A DNA stretch of 64,000 nucleotides, from positions 124,001 to 188,000 of the forward strand of contig JAHBSO010000002.1 in assembly GCA_019639075.1 (NCBI GenBank), read 5' to 3'. Of this stretch, positions 18,282 through 26,937 are shown one piece after another; position 1 is the stretch's first letter; each line of letters begins with the position of its first letter. The notes under the pieces were generated by a model. It was not told the DNA's origin. It searched no databases and saw only the letters and a list, made by a program, of their open reading frames with translations. Made by a program: the position numbers and the translations under genes. Source of the DNA: Actinomycetota bacterium. Its GTDB lineage: Bacteria; Actinomycetota; Acidimicrobiia; Acidimicrobiales; Iamiaceae.

Positions 18282-18292
18282 GTTCGCGCTGG

Positions 18293-18457
18293 GGTTCGGC
18301 CGCCCGCACCGGCCCGGGCGGCGAGCTCGTCCCGCTGGCCGACCAGGACCGGTCGCGATGGGACCGGGCGCTGATCGACGAGGGCACCGACCTCCTGCTG
18401 CGCACCCTCCCGAAGGGCCGGCTCGGCCCGTACCAGCTCCAGGCGGCCGACGAAGCC
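18293..18457 (+). pseudogene. Relic of a DUF6596-type ECF sigma factor
   Basis: In frame +2 the bases encode [19 protein letters not shown] and then [14 protein letters not shown] and [15 protein letters not shown]. From memory this closely resembles the middle of sigma factors with a C-terminal DUF6596 region (GELVxLADQDRxRWDRALIxEG ... [16 protein letters not shown]). Only about 55 residues are left. The run QAADEA lacks the usual IAAVH-type residues, an apparent 5-codon in-frame deletion, and no start, region 2 or region 4 remains. An inverted repeat begins 14 bp downstream. This is most of what the 355-bp gap 18244-18598 holds; the rest is the furA operator, the repeat and the RBS of the next gene. 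Confidence 0.5.
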
Positions 18458-18470
18458 GGACCTCCACCAC

Positions 18471-18551
18471 AGTTGGGGTCGGATCCCAACCGTGACGTCG
18501 ATCGCGAGTTGGACCCTGCGGGGCGATCACGGTTGGGATCCGACCCCAACT
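18471..18551. repeat. IR-type palindrome, 25-bp arms, in a divergent gap
   Basis: The arms 18471-18495 (AGTTGGGGTCGGATCCCAAC start) and 18527-18551 are perfect complements. It belongs to the same family as 12228, 22069 and 31621. It is the only copy that does not lie at a convergent junction: it follows the sigma relic and precedes the start of a secreted-protein gene. It probably once ended the lost sigma gene. Confidence 0.5.
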
Positions 18552-18598
18552 GTCACGCGTTGGTACGGTCCCGCCGGGACATGACCGGGAGGGGACCC

Positions 18599-21049
18599 AT
18601 GGGGAGGCGTCGCACGACGACGTTCGCGACTGCGGCGGTGCTGGCCGTGCTCGCGGTGGTGCTCGTCGCGCCCGACCCGGGTGGGCGCCCACCCGCGGCC
18701 GCCGCGCCCGGGGCCACCGTCGACGAGCTCACCGACCGGCTCCTCACCGTGCGGCCCGACGTCGGGCCCACCTGGGTGGTGTCGATCGACGGGCTGTCGA
18801 CCGGCCGCCGGGCCCTCCTGCTGAGCCTCCAGGGCATCGTCAACCGCACCCGGGCCCGCCTCTACGTCACCGATGCCTCGGACCAGGGCGCGCAGCGGTG
18901 GCTCGACACGTACCAGGACGAGGGTCTGCTCACCGTGGCCGGCACCACCGACCTGGCCGGTGCCGTCAGCCGGTTCGCGAGCGAGGCCAGCGGGTACGTG
19001 ATCGCCGACCCGGCCGAACCGTGGACGGTGAACGTCGCCATGACCATCGCCGCGGCCAGCGGCGCGGTGGTGGTGACCGTCGACGACGTGCCGCTCCTGG
19101 AGGCCCAGGGGCTGACGCTGGTCGAGGACGTCCGGGGCCGGTGGACCGACGCCGCGACCGCGTACGAGGACCTGGTCGACGACTGGGCCGCACGGCTCCC
19201 CCACGCCGGCGTCGCGGTGCTGCGGCCCGACGACCGGCTCTACGACTTCACCGTCCAGCAGGGCATCCTCACGCTCTTCACCCGCCCGTCGGACCCCGAC
19301 TGGGGACGCATCAGCGCGCTGATCACCGCCCGACCGGCGGGCACCCCCGTGTTCGGGTACCTGTCCGACACCGGTGACGAGGAGGCCGTCGCCGTCGGGA
19401 CCCTGGCCAGCGCCGGCCTCGTCCTCATCCCCACCGACACCACGAGGAACCTGTCCTTCCAGGTGGCCGTGGGCGCCGACCGGCCCCGGGCGACGATCCC
19501 GACCGTCGACCGCTCCTCGGTCGAACCGTGCGAGCCCGACACGCTCAACGTCGTGGTCGGCCTCACCGACGGCGACAACATCAACGTGCCCCTCAACCGG
19601 TTCTCGGGACCGACGCAGTGGGGGTCGTCCCAGCGGGGCACGCTCCCGCTCGGCTGGTCGATGAGCCCGGCGCTGTCGATCCTCGCTCCGGCGGCCTGGG
19701 ACACCTACGTGCGCGAGGCGAGCCCGGCCGACGACCTGGTCGGCATGATCGGATGGGGCTACAGCGCGCCGAGCCTCCTGCCGGACCCGCAGGCGTTCTA
19801 CGAGACGTCGTTCACCCTCATGGACTCGCTCGGCCAACGCGCCTACTGGTCCCTCGGCGGCGGTTTGGAGACCCCCGGGGCCTCGGGCTGGGGCATCCTC
19901 GACGCCGCGGCGGCCACCACCCCGTCGGCGACGCCCGACCTGGTGCTCGTCGGTTACGGCGGCGGCACCGGGACCGGTCGCCTGCTCCACAGCCCCGCCG
20001 GGCGACCGGGCCTGACGTCGGGGTCGGCGTACCTCGACACCCCCGACGACCTGGCCGCCCAGATCGACGACCTCGCGTCGCGGGATCCCGCCGACCGTCC
20101 GCTGGTGTCGTTCCTCTCGGCGACCAACTGGTCGAACGGCGCCGCCGCGCTCATCGACCGCCTCCGCCCCTACCAGGACGACGGCGTCCGCTTCCTCACA
20201 CCCTCGGACGCCGCGGCCTGCCTGCCACCGGCCGAACCTCCCGTCGAACCGGTGGCCGGGCCGGGCGAGTGCCTCCCCTCGGAGGCGCCGACGCCGTTCG
20301 GCCTCGCCCTCATCAGCGACGCGACGGTCGCGGACATGGCCGCGGTACCGACGCCGTCGCTCGTCGACGTGACCGTCGACGGTCCGTCGACCGCTGCGCC
20401 GGGATCGACGCTGACCTACACCGGACGCGTGCGCATCGACCTCCCGGCCGCCGCGGCCTCGATCCTCGCCGACCGCGTGCGACCCATCGTCGAGGCCGGC
20501 TACGGACCCGAGATCGCCGCCACCGCCTGGGTCGAGCTCGACCTGGCCGCGGTCGAGACGACCATCGCGCTCCCACCGGGGACGACCGCGTCGGGCACAC
20601 CGACGGTGACCGCCGGCCCGGGCGCCGCGACGTGGGGACCCGACGGACTCGTGGTGCGCGTGCCCGGACCGCTCTCCGAGGACGTCCGCGCGCCGGGCGA
20701 GCCGGTCGAGGTCGACCTGACCTGGGCCGTGCTCGTCGACGACACCGCCGCCGGCACCGTGGACCTCCCGGCCGCGTCGAGCACCTTCGACCTCGACCTG
20801 ACCATCGGCGTGCTGCTAGGCACCCTCCCCCTCACCGGCGGCGCCTCGGCCCCGTGGGCCTGCACCCCGGCGACCGAAGTCCTCGCCAGCACCACCGTCG
20901 CCGGTGCCCCCACCACCACGACGACCACGATCACCACCACGACGCCGACCACGGCCACGACGGCCACCCCGACGACGGGGACCGGGGCCGGGGCGACCAC
21001 CGCGGCGGCCGCGACGGCACGCAGCGGCGCCCCCGCCTACACCGGCTGA
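18599..21049 (+). CDS. Secreted GxGYxYxYxP-like putative glycoside hydrolase
   Basis: An 816-residue exported protein. The signal peptide is MGRRRTTTFATAAVLAVLAVV with an alanine-rich cleavage region near residue 36. The start is ATG 18599, chosen over 18581 for GGGAGGGG just upstream. SLQGIVNRTRARLYV, VGLTDGDNIN, PLGWSMSPAL and GWGYSAPSLLPD in that order recall the GxGYxYxYxP family (a putative glycoside hydrolase found mainly in Bacteroidetes and Actinobacteria). After about residue 590 comes a beta-rich region, then a threonine-rich low-complexity tail (20905-21000) that may span the wall or be glycosylated. No LPXTG motif is seen. No partner genes are evident; assignment is from memory and moderate. 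Confidence 0.5.
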   Translation: MGRRRTTTFATAAVLAVLAVVLVAPDPGGRPPAAAAPGATVDELTDRLLTVRPDVGPTWVVSIDGLSTGRRALLLSLQGIVNRTRARLYVTDASDQGAQRWLDTYQDEGLLTVAGTTDLAGAVSRFASEASGYVIADPAEPWTVNVAMTIAAASGAVVVTVDDVPLLEAQGLTLVEDVRGRWTDAATAYEDLVDDWAARLPHAGVAVLRPDDRLYDFTVQQGILTLFTRPSDPDWGRISALITARPAGTPVFGYLSDTGDEEAVAVGTLASAGLVLIPTDTTRNLSFQVAVGADRPRATIPTVDRSSVEPCEPDTLNVVVGLTDGDNINVPLNRFSGPTQWGSSQRGTLPLGWSMSPALSILAPAAWDTYVREASPADDLVGMIGWGYSAPSLLPDPQAFYETSFTLMDSLGQRAYWSLGGGLETPGASGWGILDAAAATTPSATPDLVLVGYGGGTGTGRLLHSPAGRPGLTSGSAYLDTPDDLAAQIDDLASRDPADRPLVSFLSATNWSNGAAALIDRLRPYQDDGVRFLTPSDAAACLPPAEPPVEPVAGPGECLPSEAPTPFGLALISDATVADMAAVPTPSLVDVTVDGPSTAAPGSTLTYTGRVRIDLPAAAASILADRVRPIVEAGYGPEIAATAWVELDLAAVETTIALPPGTTASGTPTVTAGPGAATWGPDGLVVRVPGPLSEDVRAPGEPVEVDLTWAVLVDDTAAGTVDLPAASSTFDLDLTIGVLLGTLPLTGGASAPWACTPATEVLASTTVAGAPTTTTTTITTTTPTTATTATPTTGTGAGATTAAAATARSGAPAYTG

Positions 21050-21063
21050 CTACGGTGCGCCGC

Positions 21064-22071
21064 ATGCAACCGAGCGATCCGCAGGCGGTGCTCGCGCCGA
21101 TGACCGCCGCCGCCGTCTTCATGGTCGCCACCATCGACGACGGCGGCGAGGACGCGATCCGCGAGCTCCTCCCCGACCTGGCCGCGCTGTGCCGCACGGT
21201 GGGCAGCCGGAGCCCGGACGGTCGGCTCACGCTCGTCACCGGCATCGGCGCGGAGGCCTGGGACCGGCTGTTCGACGGCCCGCGCCCCGCGCACCTCCAC
21301 CCGTTCGTCGAGCTCCGGGGCGACGTCCACCACGCACCGGCCACCCCCGGCGACCTGCTCTTCCACATCCGGGCCGAGCGCGTCGACCTCTGCTTCGAGC
21401 TCGCCATGCTGATCACGGAACGCCTGGCCGGCGCGGCGACGGTGGTCGACGAGGTCCACGGGTTCCGCTACTTCGACGACCGGGCCATGTTGGCTTTCGT
21501 CGACGGCGTCGAGAACCCGACCGGGCGGGCCGCGGTCGATGCCGTGCTGGTCGCCGACGACGACCCCGACTTCGCCGGGTCGAGCTACGTGATCGTCCAG
21601 AAGTACCTGCACGACATGGACGCCTGGAACGCCATGGCGGTCGAGGCCCAGGAAGTGGTGATCGGTCGGAGGAAGGCCTCCAACCTCGAGCTCTCCGACG
21701 AGGAGAAGGCCCCGGGCAGCCACAACGTCGTCACCAACATCACCGACGACGACGGCAACGAGCTGAAGATCCTCCGGGAGAACATGCCGTTCGGCGCGCC
21801 GGGTCGCGGCGAGTTCGGCACCTACTTCATCGGCTACGCCGCCGACCCGGCCGTCACCGGGCGGATGATCGAGAACATGTTCGTGGGCGACCCGCGCTCG
21901 GGCGCCACCGACCTCATCCTCGACGTGTCGACCGCGGTCACCGGCTCGCTGTTCGCGGTGCCGACCGCGACGTTCCTCGACGATCCCCCGGGCCCACCCG
22001 GGACCCCCGCCGCCGCACCCGAACCCGACCCAGACGACTCCCTCGGCATCGGCAAGCTCGCCGCCGACTGA
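21064..22071 (+). CDS. DyP-type heme peroxidase with encapsulin-targeting C-terminus
   Basis: A 335-residue dye-decolorising peroxidase. The distal Asp is in AFVDGVENPTG (Asp147, the GxxDG motif), the proximal heme ligand is His220 in PGSHNVV, and the distal Arg is near 238 in LRENMPFG. After a Pro/Asp-rich linker (about residues 307-325) the protein ends SLGIGKLAAD (326-335). This matches the short cargo tail by which DyP peroxidases dock inside encapsulin shells (SLxIGSLK type). Encapsulin is normally encoded next door, but here the next gene is a convergent MFS transporter. The start ATG 21064 lies 14 bp after the upstream stop. The stop codon is part of the palindrome at 22069. Confidence 0.5.
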   Translation: MQPSDPQAVLAPMTAAAVFMVATIDDGGEDAIRELLPDLAALCRTVGSRSPDGRLTLVTGIGAEAWDRLFDGPRPAHLHPFVELRGDVHHAPATPGDLLFHIRAERVDLCFELAMLITERLAGAATVVDEVHGFRYFDDRAMLAFVDGVENPTGRAAVDAVLVADDDPDFAGSSYVIVQKYLHDMDAWNAMAVEAQEVVIGRRKASNLELSDEEKAPGSHNVVTNITDDDGNELKILRENMPFGAPGRGEFGTYFIGYAADPAVTGRMIENMFVGDPRSGATDLILDVSTAVTGSLFAVPTATFLDDPPGPPGTPAAAPEPDPDDSLGIGKLAAD

Positions 22072-22167
22072 CGCGCGATCGGGGTCGGATCCCGACCGTG
22101 ACGATCGAGGCGGGTTCGAACCCGCGGATGGAGATCACGGTCGGGATCCGACCCCGATCGTGCGTCA
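22069..22167. repeat. IR-type palindrome, 33-bp arms containing both stop codons
   Basis: The arms 22069-22101 and 22135-22167 are complementary with one mismatched position; the core is GGGGTCGGATCCCGACCGTG. The first three bases of the left arm are the DyP stop (TGA) and the last three of the right arm are the complement of the MFS stop. The element is thus exactly fitted between the two convergent reading frames and is a likely bidirectional terminator. Confidence 0.5.
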
Positions 22168-23478
22168 CGTGGCGAGGCGGGCGAGGGCCTCGGCGCGGGC
22201 CCGGTCGACGTCGGGAACAAGGAAGCGGCGGGCCGAGGCGAGGATGAGCCCGGCGGCGATCGCCACCGGCACCATCACCAGCGTGCTGGCCTGGAGCCCG
22301 TAGCGGTCCGACACCGCGCCCATCACCGGGAGGACGATGAGGAGCCCGGGCACCGCGAACACCGCGATCGTCGAGAAGCCGGCGGCCCGCACCCGGGGCG
22401 GGATGACGAACGACAGGATCGAGAAGAACGCCGGGGCCAGCACCCCGATCGACGCCGCCAGCAGCGCGTGGACCGCGATCGCGGTGGCCAGGTTCGGGGC
22501 GTTGGCGAGGAGCACGAGCAGCAGCGCGTCGACCACCCCGATCACACCGACGAACCGCAGCAGGTAGCCCGGATCGTCGCCGCTGCGCCGCGACAGCCAG
22601 GGCATCACCGTGAGCACGCCCACGATCTGCAGCGGCTCGACCCCGGCGGCCACCAGGCCGCGCTGCAGGCTGTTCAGCCCGTAGATGTCCTCGTAGACGA
22701 GCGACAGCACGTTGGGCACGCCGAACAGCGCCACTGCCAGCAGCGGGATCGCCCACCACACCCGGCGGATCGTGCCGACCCGGCCGAGGGTGCGGAACGT
22801 CCCCCACACCCCTTCGGGCTCCTCCTCCACGGCCGCCGCGGCGTCGTCGGCCCCGGCGGCTCGTCGCTCGTGGGCACCCCGCACCGGTTCGTGCAGCCGG
22901 AGGGCGGCCAGCACGACGATCGCGGTGGGCACGGCGAAGAAGATGAACGGCGTCCGCCACCCGAACGCCCACGCCAACCCGCCGGCGAGGAGCGGCCCGG
23001 CGATCTGGCCGACCGAGTTGCCCAGGCGGTGGACCGAGAACACCTTCACCCGGGTCTCCGGCGGGTACCAGTCCGACAGGAGCGAGTTGTGGGTGGGCTC
23101 GTTGACCGCCCGTCCGGTCCCGGCACCGATCCGGGCCACGACGAGGGTGAAGGCGTTGACCGCGAGCCCGGTGCCGACCGAGAACAGCGCCCACACCGAC
23201 GCGCCGATCGTGGCGATGCGCACCCGGTTGGCCCGGTCGCACCAGAACGACAGCGGCACCGAGATCAGGATCACCGCGACGTTGGAGACGGCGACGATCG
23301 CCAGCGCGCCGGCGTCGCCGAGGCCGAAGTGGTCCCGGATGTCGGGCAGCAGGACCGAGAACCCGACGCGATCGAGCTCGTCGACCGCGTTGAGCCCGAA
23401 CAGGACCAACAGCGGGTAGACGGCCCCTCCCCCGGTGACGTCGGAGGCCCACGCCCTCACGCGCCCGACGGGTCGCAC
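22165..23478 (-). CDS. MFS transporter
   Basis: About 437 residues with 12 predicted membrane helices. The motif-A loop after helix 2 reads SFWCDRANRVRIA, and a long acidic/alanine cytoplasmic loop (HERRAAGADDAAAAVEEEPEG) separates the halves. The general form is that of the sugar/organic-anion or spinster-like group; the substrate is unknown. The start is uncertain: GTG 23478 behind GGGATCTGGG is chosen because the first hydrophobic segment (VYPLLVLFGLNAV) follows about 20 residues later. It is convergent with the DyP gene. The upstream CSLREA lipoprotein gene ends 77 bp away on the same strand. Confidence 0.5.
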   Translation of the reverse strand: MRPVGRVRAWASDVTGGGAVYPLLVLFGLNAVDELDRVGFSVLLPDIRDHFGLGDAGALAIVAVSNVAVILISVPLSFWCDRANRVRIATIGASVWALFSVGTGLAVNAFTLVVARIGAGTGRAVNEPTHNSLLSDWYPPETRVKVFSVHRLGNSVGQIAGPLLAGGLAWAFGWRTPFIFFAVPTAIVVLAALRLHEPVRGAHERRAAGADDAAAAVEEEPEGVWGTFRTLGRVGTIRRVWWAIPLLAVALFGVPNVLSLVYEDIYGLNSLQRGLVAAGVEPLQIVGVLTVMPWLSRRSGDDPGYLLRFVGVIGVVDALLLVLLANAPNLATAIAVHALLAASIGVLAPAFFSILSFVIPPRVRAAGFSTIAVFAVPGLLIVLPVMGAVSDRYGLQASTLVMVPVAIAAGLILASARRFLVPDVDRARAEALARLAT

Positions 23479-23555
23479 CCCAGATCCCGTTCCGATCAGG
23501 GCACCGTAGTGGTCAGCAGTCGTCGACCGGGGAGACGTCGGGCGCCCCTCCTGGG

Positions 23556-24554
23556 TCAGGGCACCTCTTCGGCCCCGACGTCGCAGGCGCCGGTGCCGGC
23601 ATCGGGACGGGCCCGACCGAACGCATCGATGTCGAACGACCCACCGCAACCGAACGTGCCCGCCGGGATCCTGGCCTGCCAGGTGGTGGCGTTCGTCTCG
23701 ACGTCGTCGGTGCCACCGAGGGCGCACGTCGTGTTGATGACGTGGTTCCACCCTGCTGACGTCGGCGTCGTTCCGGTGCACACCGGGCTGCCCGTGGCGA
23801 GGTAGCTGACGCCCTTGTAGACGAAGTAGCGGTTGATCCGCGTCGCCCCGACGTCGGTCGACGCGCCGGTCGCGCCGTCGATGGCGACGCCGTCGACACC
23901 CGTGATCGTGGAGTAGGCAGCGACGACCTCACCGGCGTTGCTCACCGCGGGGGCGCCGACCCCGGCGACGTAGGACGACGTGATGCGGGCCGTGCCGCCG
24001 GCCCGCACGTCGATGCCCGGAGTGGCCGTACCTCCGCCGACCAGCGATCGGTCGAGGACGAGGGTGCCGTCGACGCGTATGCCCGAGGGCCAGCTGAGGT
24101 TGACCTCGATGTCGAGGTACTCGGCCTCGAACCGTGCCGAAGCCGCGACGTCGAACGCCCGGGAGGTCCTCGTGCTGATCTCGAGGCCGTTGTGGTCGCC
24201 GAAGTAGGTGCCGCCGTCGAACGGGTCGCCGGTGAACAGCACGTCCCCGGTGATGTCGATGTCGGCATCGCCGTCGCTGTCCGCGGCCGGGGTGAGATCG
24301 AGGACGTACCACCCCACCGGAGCGACCACCTCACCGCGGGGCGCGGCGTTGGCCTCGGCGAACGCCGCGCGCAGCGAGCAGTCGCCGGCGCCGACGGTCA
24401 TCTCGCAGACCCCGTCGCCCGGGACCGCGTCGACTCCGTCGTCCTCGGTCGTCACCGTGAACACGGTTCGAGGTGGCAACGGATCGCAGGCCGGGAGCAC
24501 CACCGCCGCACCCGCTGCCGCCAGAACGCCCAGAACTCGCCAGTGTCCGTGCAT
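23556..24554 (-). CDS. CSLREA-domain lipoprotein (copy 1)
   Basis: A 332-residue exported lipoprotein. The signal peptide ends at the lipobox VVLPAC with Cys23. Immediately after comes the CSLREA domain: FTVTTEDDGVDAVPGDGVCE and GDCSLRAAFAEANAA. The rest looks like a right-handed beta-helix with repeated short strands (ITSSYVAG, VAAYSTITG) and ends with a Cys-containing module (TSAGWNHVINTTC and GCGGSFDIDAFGRARP). Function unknown; surface adhesion or carbohydrate contact is guesswork. It is a clear paralogue of the gene at 25881-26861, and the two flank a lipase gene on the same strand. AGGGGAG lies upstream of the ATG. Confidence 0.5.
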   Translation of the reverse strand: MHGHWRVLGVLAAAGAAVVLPACDPLPPRTVFTVTTEDDGVDAVPGDGVCEMTVGAGDCSLRAAFAEANAAPRGEVVAPVGWYVLDLTPAADSDGDADIDITGDVLFTGDPFDGGTYFGDHNGLEISTRTSRAFDVAASARFEAEYLDIEVNLSWPSGIRVDGTLVLDRSLVGGGTATPGIDVRAGGTARITSSYVAGVGAPAVSNAGEVVAAYSTITGVDGVAIDGATGASTDVGATRINRYFVYKGVSYLATGSPVCTGTTPTSAGWNHVINTTCALGGTDDVETNATTWQARIPAGTFGCGGSFDIDAFGRARPDAGTGACDVGAEEVP

Positions 24555-24623
24555 GACCACGCTCCCCTGCCTTCTCTGTGGCGTCGAGGATAGTCGAGGC
24601 TCCATGAAACGCGCGCAAAAGGT

Positions 24624-24643
24624 GTGCCCGTCGTCACGGGCAC
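24624..24643. terminator. Perfect hairpin after the lipase gene
   Basis: GTGCCCGT-CGTC-ACGGGCAC, an 8-bp GC-rich stem with a 4-nt loop, 4 bp beyond the stop of the minus-strand lipase gene and followed on that strand by CCTTTTG. It is a plausible intrinsic terminator separating the lipase from CSLREA copy 1, which would then need its own promoter in 24555-24623. Confidence 0.5.
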
Positions 24644-24646
24644 GGA

Positions 24647-25864
24647 TCAGCAGTCGTCGACGGCGGGGGCGTCGGCGAACCGGTCGGCGACCCACGCGGA
24701 CACCGCGTCGCTCGCCTGGTCGACGACGGTGTCGTGGTCGGCGTCGGCGATGTCGAGGCGCTCGGTCACCTGGCCCAGTCCGCACAGTCGGGCGAAGAGT
24801 GCGTCGGTGCGGGCCGGCACCACGAGGATGTCCTTGTCGCCCTGGACGAGGAGGATCGGCGAGTCCGACACGACCTGCCCGGGATCGTTCTCGGCGACCC
24901 ACGCCTCGCCCATCGGCGACGTCCGCGGATCGACCGTGAAGTAGTCCGGCGACGCCGCGACCGACGGCATCGTGGCGATGACGTCGCCGATGCAGCCGGT
25001 CTCGATCACCGACGACGCCTCGAGCGCGTCGGGTGACAGGTAGTCGGCGGGATCGACGCTCGGGTCCTCGGCCGCGTGGCCGTAGAGCACCAACGTCGTG
25101 ATCACCCGGATCTGGATGTCATCGCCGTAGTCCCGGCCGAGCTCCGCGCCCGGCGCCAGCGCGACCGTGCCGAGCAGCTCGGCATCGGGGAGCCGTTCGG
25201 CCGCCAGCTCACCGGTCACGAGCGCCGCGTGGCCGCCCTGCGACACGCCGACGACGACCCAACGGTCACCGGCGCCGACCTCGGGCAGGGAACGGACGGC
25301 CGCCACGCTGTCGACGACCGAATTCGCCTCGCCGACCCTCGACAGGTACGGGTGCAGCTCGCCGACCGGGCCGAGACCCACGTAGTCGGTGGCGACCCGG
25401 ATGCCCTCGACCCCGAACCCCGGCGACCCGGCGGGGCCGCGGCTCGGTGCGCACCCGGCGGCGAGTCCGGTCGTGCCGTGGGCCCAGGCCACGATCGGCC
25501 ACCCGCCGTCGGGCGCCTCGCCGGTCGGGTAGTAGACGACGCCGGTGACCGCTCGCGCGTCGCCGTCGGCGTCGGTCGAGTGGTACATCAGCCGCAGGCC
25601 GGCCTCGCCGTCGGGAGCGTCGATCTCCATGGTGCGGATCACGTCGCCGGGCTCGCCCGGCGGCAGCGGATCGGGCACCTCGTAGAACTCGTCGACGGTC
25701 CCCGTGAACGCCTCGGCGGCCGGCGCCACCGCGTCGGGGGTCGACGTGGTCACCGTCGCGATCGTGGTACCGGCGTCGTCGTCGCTCCCCGAACAGCCGG
25801 CGAGGACCAGGACGAGCAGGAACGCGCTCGCCACGACGCGGATGGAGGGACGCACGTGATGCAC
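24647..25864 (-). CDS. Secreted alpha/beta-hydrolase lipoprotein, secretory lipase (LIP) type
   Basis: A 405-residue lipoprotein whose signal peptide ends at VLVLAGC (Cys24), then a Thr/Ala-rich spacer. The hydrolase domain shows an oxyanion segment AWAHGTTG, the nucleophile elbow GVSQGG (about residues 207-212), an Asp in LLVQGDKDILV and a His in DADHDTVV, completing a Ser-Asp-His triad. The arrangement fits secretory lipases that cleave acylglycerols or other lipids outside the cell. It begins 17 bp after the stop of CSLREA copy 2, so the pair is co-transcribed, and a hairpin follows its stop. It may be surface-tethered together with its CSLREA neighbours. Confidence 0.5.
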   Translation of the reverse strand: MHHVRPSIRVVASAFLLVLVLAGCSGSDDDAGTTIATVTTSTPDAVAPAAEAFTGTVDEFYEVPDPLPPGEPGDVIRTMEIDAPDGEAGLRLMYHSTDADGDARAVTGVVYYPTGEAPDGGWPIVAWAHGTTGLAAGCAPSRGPAGSPGFGVEGIRVATDYVGLGPVGELHPYLSRVGEANSVVDSVAAVRSLPEVGAGDRWVVVGVSQGGHAALVTGELAAERLPDAELLGTVALAPGAELGRDYGDDIQIRVITTLVLYGHAAEDPSVDPADYLSPDALEASSVIETGCIGDVIATMPSVAASPDYFTVDPRTSPMGEAWVAENDPGQVVSDSPILLVQGDKDILVVPARTDALFARLCGLGQVTERLDIADADHDTVVDQASDAVSAWVADRFADAPAVDDC

Positions 25865-25880
25865 CTCGTAGCGCTCGGGA

Positions 25881-26861
25881 TCAGTACTCGTAGGGCCCGG
25901 CGTGGCAGCTCGTCGAGCCGGCGGTCGGGCGCGGCCGACCGTAGAGATCGGTGCTGAACCCGTCGCCGCACCCGGCGACGCCGACCGGGATCGGTGTGGC
26001 GGGCGAGTCGTCGGCCTGGACGTCGGTCGGACCGGTCAGCGAACACGACGGGTTGGGGACGTGGTTGTAGCCGGCCGAGGTCGGCAGCACCCCCGTGCAC
26101 ATCACGCCCGTCGGGTCACGGAGGAGGTGGATGAACCACGTGTAGCGGTCCAGGATCGTGGTGGCCATCGCGGTGGTGCTCCCGGCCTCGCCGTGGATCG
26201 CCGCCGCATCCGTCCCGGCCAACGAGGAGTAGCCCACCACGACCTCTCCGGCGTTCCGGATCGCGGAGCCGTCGCTCGAGAAGACCGAGGAGGTCGTCAC
26301 GCGAGCGACGCCCCCGGGCAGGACGTCCACCCCCGGCGTCTGGTTGGTCATGATCGACGAGTGGTCGAGCACCAGCCGCCCGGCCACCTCGATGCCCGAC
26401 CCCTTCACCGTCGGCAAAGGGAGCTCCACGCTCCGCAGCTCGAGACGAGCTCCCGCCGCGACCACGAAGCTCGGCCCAGCAGCACCCGGCGCCGTCGTCG
26501 AGACGACGATGTCCGTCAGCAGCCCGCTCTCGACGAAGGCACCCCGCACGAGCACGTCGCCGGTGACGTCGAGATCGACGTCACCGTCAGCTGCCTCCGC
26601 GACCCGCAGCGAGTAGTTCCCGGCCGGCACGACGACCTCCGCGCTGGCCACCGCGTTGGCCTCGGCGATGGCGGCGCGCAACGAGCAGTCCCCGGCGCCG
26701 ACGGTCACCTCGCACACGCCGTCACCGGGCGCCGCGTCGACGCCGTCGGTCGTGGTCGTCACCGTGAACACCTTCCTCGGTGGGAGCGGATCGCAACCCG
26801 GCAGCACGACCGCGGCGGCCGCGGCCGCCAGGATCCCCATGGCTCGCCATCGTCGCACCAC
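25881..26861 (-). CDS. CSLREA-domain lipoprotein (copy 2)
   Basis: A 326-residue paralogue of the gene at 23556. It has the same signal peptide pattern (LAAAAAAVVLPGC, Cys23) and the same CSLREA core (FTVTTTTDGVDAAPGDGVCE, GDCSLRAAIAEANAV). A beta-helix-like middle follows, then a similar Cys-bearing end (TSAGYNHVPNPSC and GCGDGFSTDLYGRPRP). GTG 26861 is preferred over 26858 because AGGGG then lies 8 bp upstream and the lipobox cysteine falls at residue 23 exactly as in copy 1. It is first of the unit with the lipase gene. It is divergent from the GH3 gene, with a 76-bp shared promoter gap. Confidence 0.5.
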   Translation of the reverse strand: MVRRWRAMGILAAAAAAVVLPGCDPLPPRKVFTVTTTTDGVDAAPGDGVCEVTVGAGDCSLRAAIAEANAVASAEVVVPAGNYSLRVAEAADGDVDLDVTGDVLVRGAFVESGLLTDIVVSTTAPGAAGPSFVVAAGARLELRSVELPLPTVKGSGIEVAGRLVLDHSSIMTNQTPGVDVLPGGVARVTTSSVFSSDGSAIRNAGEVVVGYSSLAGTDAAAIHGEAGSTTAMATTILDRYTWFIHLLRDPTGVMCTGVLPTSAGYNHVPNPSCSLTGPTDVQADDSPATPIPVGVAGCGDGFSTDLYGRPRPTAGSTSCHAGPYEY

Positions 26862-26937
26862 TGTCCCGTCCCCTTCGGTCGGTGTCGCTCGCAGACTAAC
26901 GATCGCCGCACGGTGCGTCTCGGGCCATGATCGGGGC

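Noticed and set aside
22069-22167. Transposon or IS end
   Set aside because: No transposase or target-site duplication flanks any of the four related palindromes in this window.
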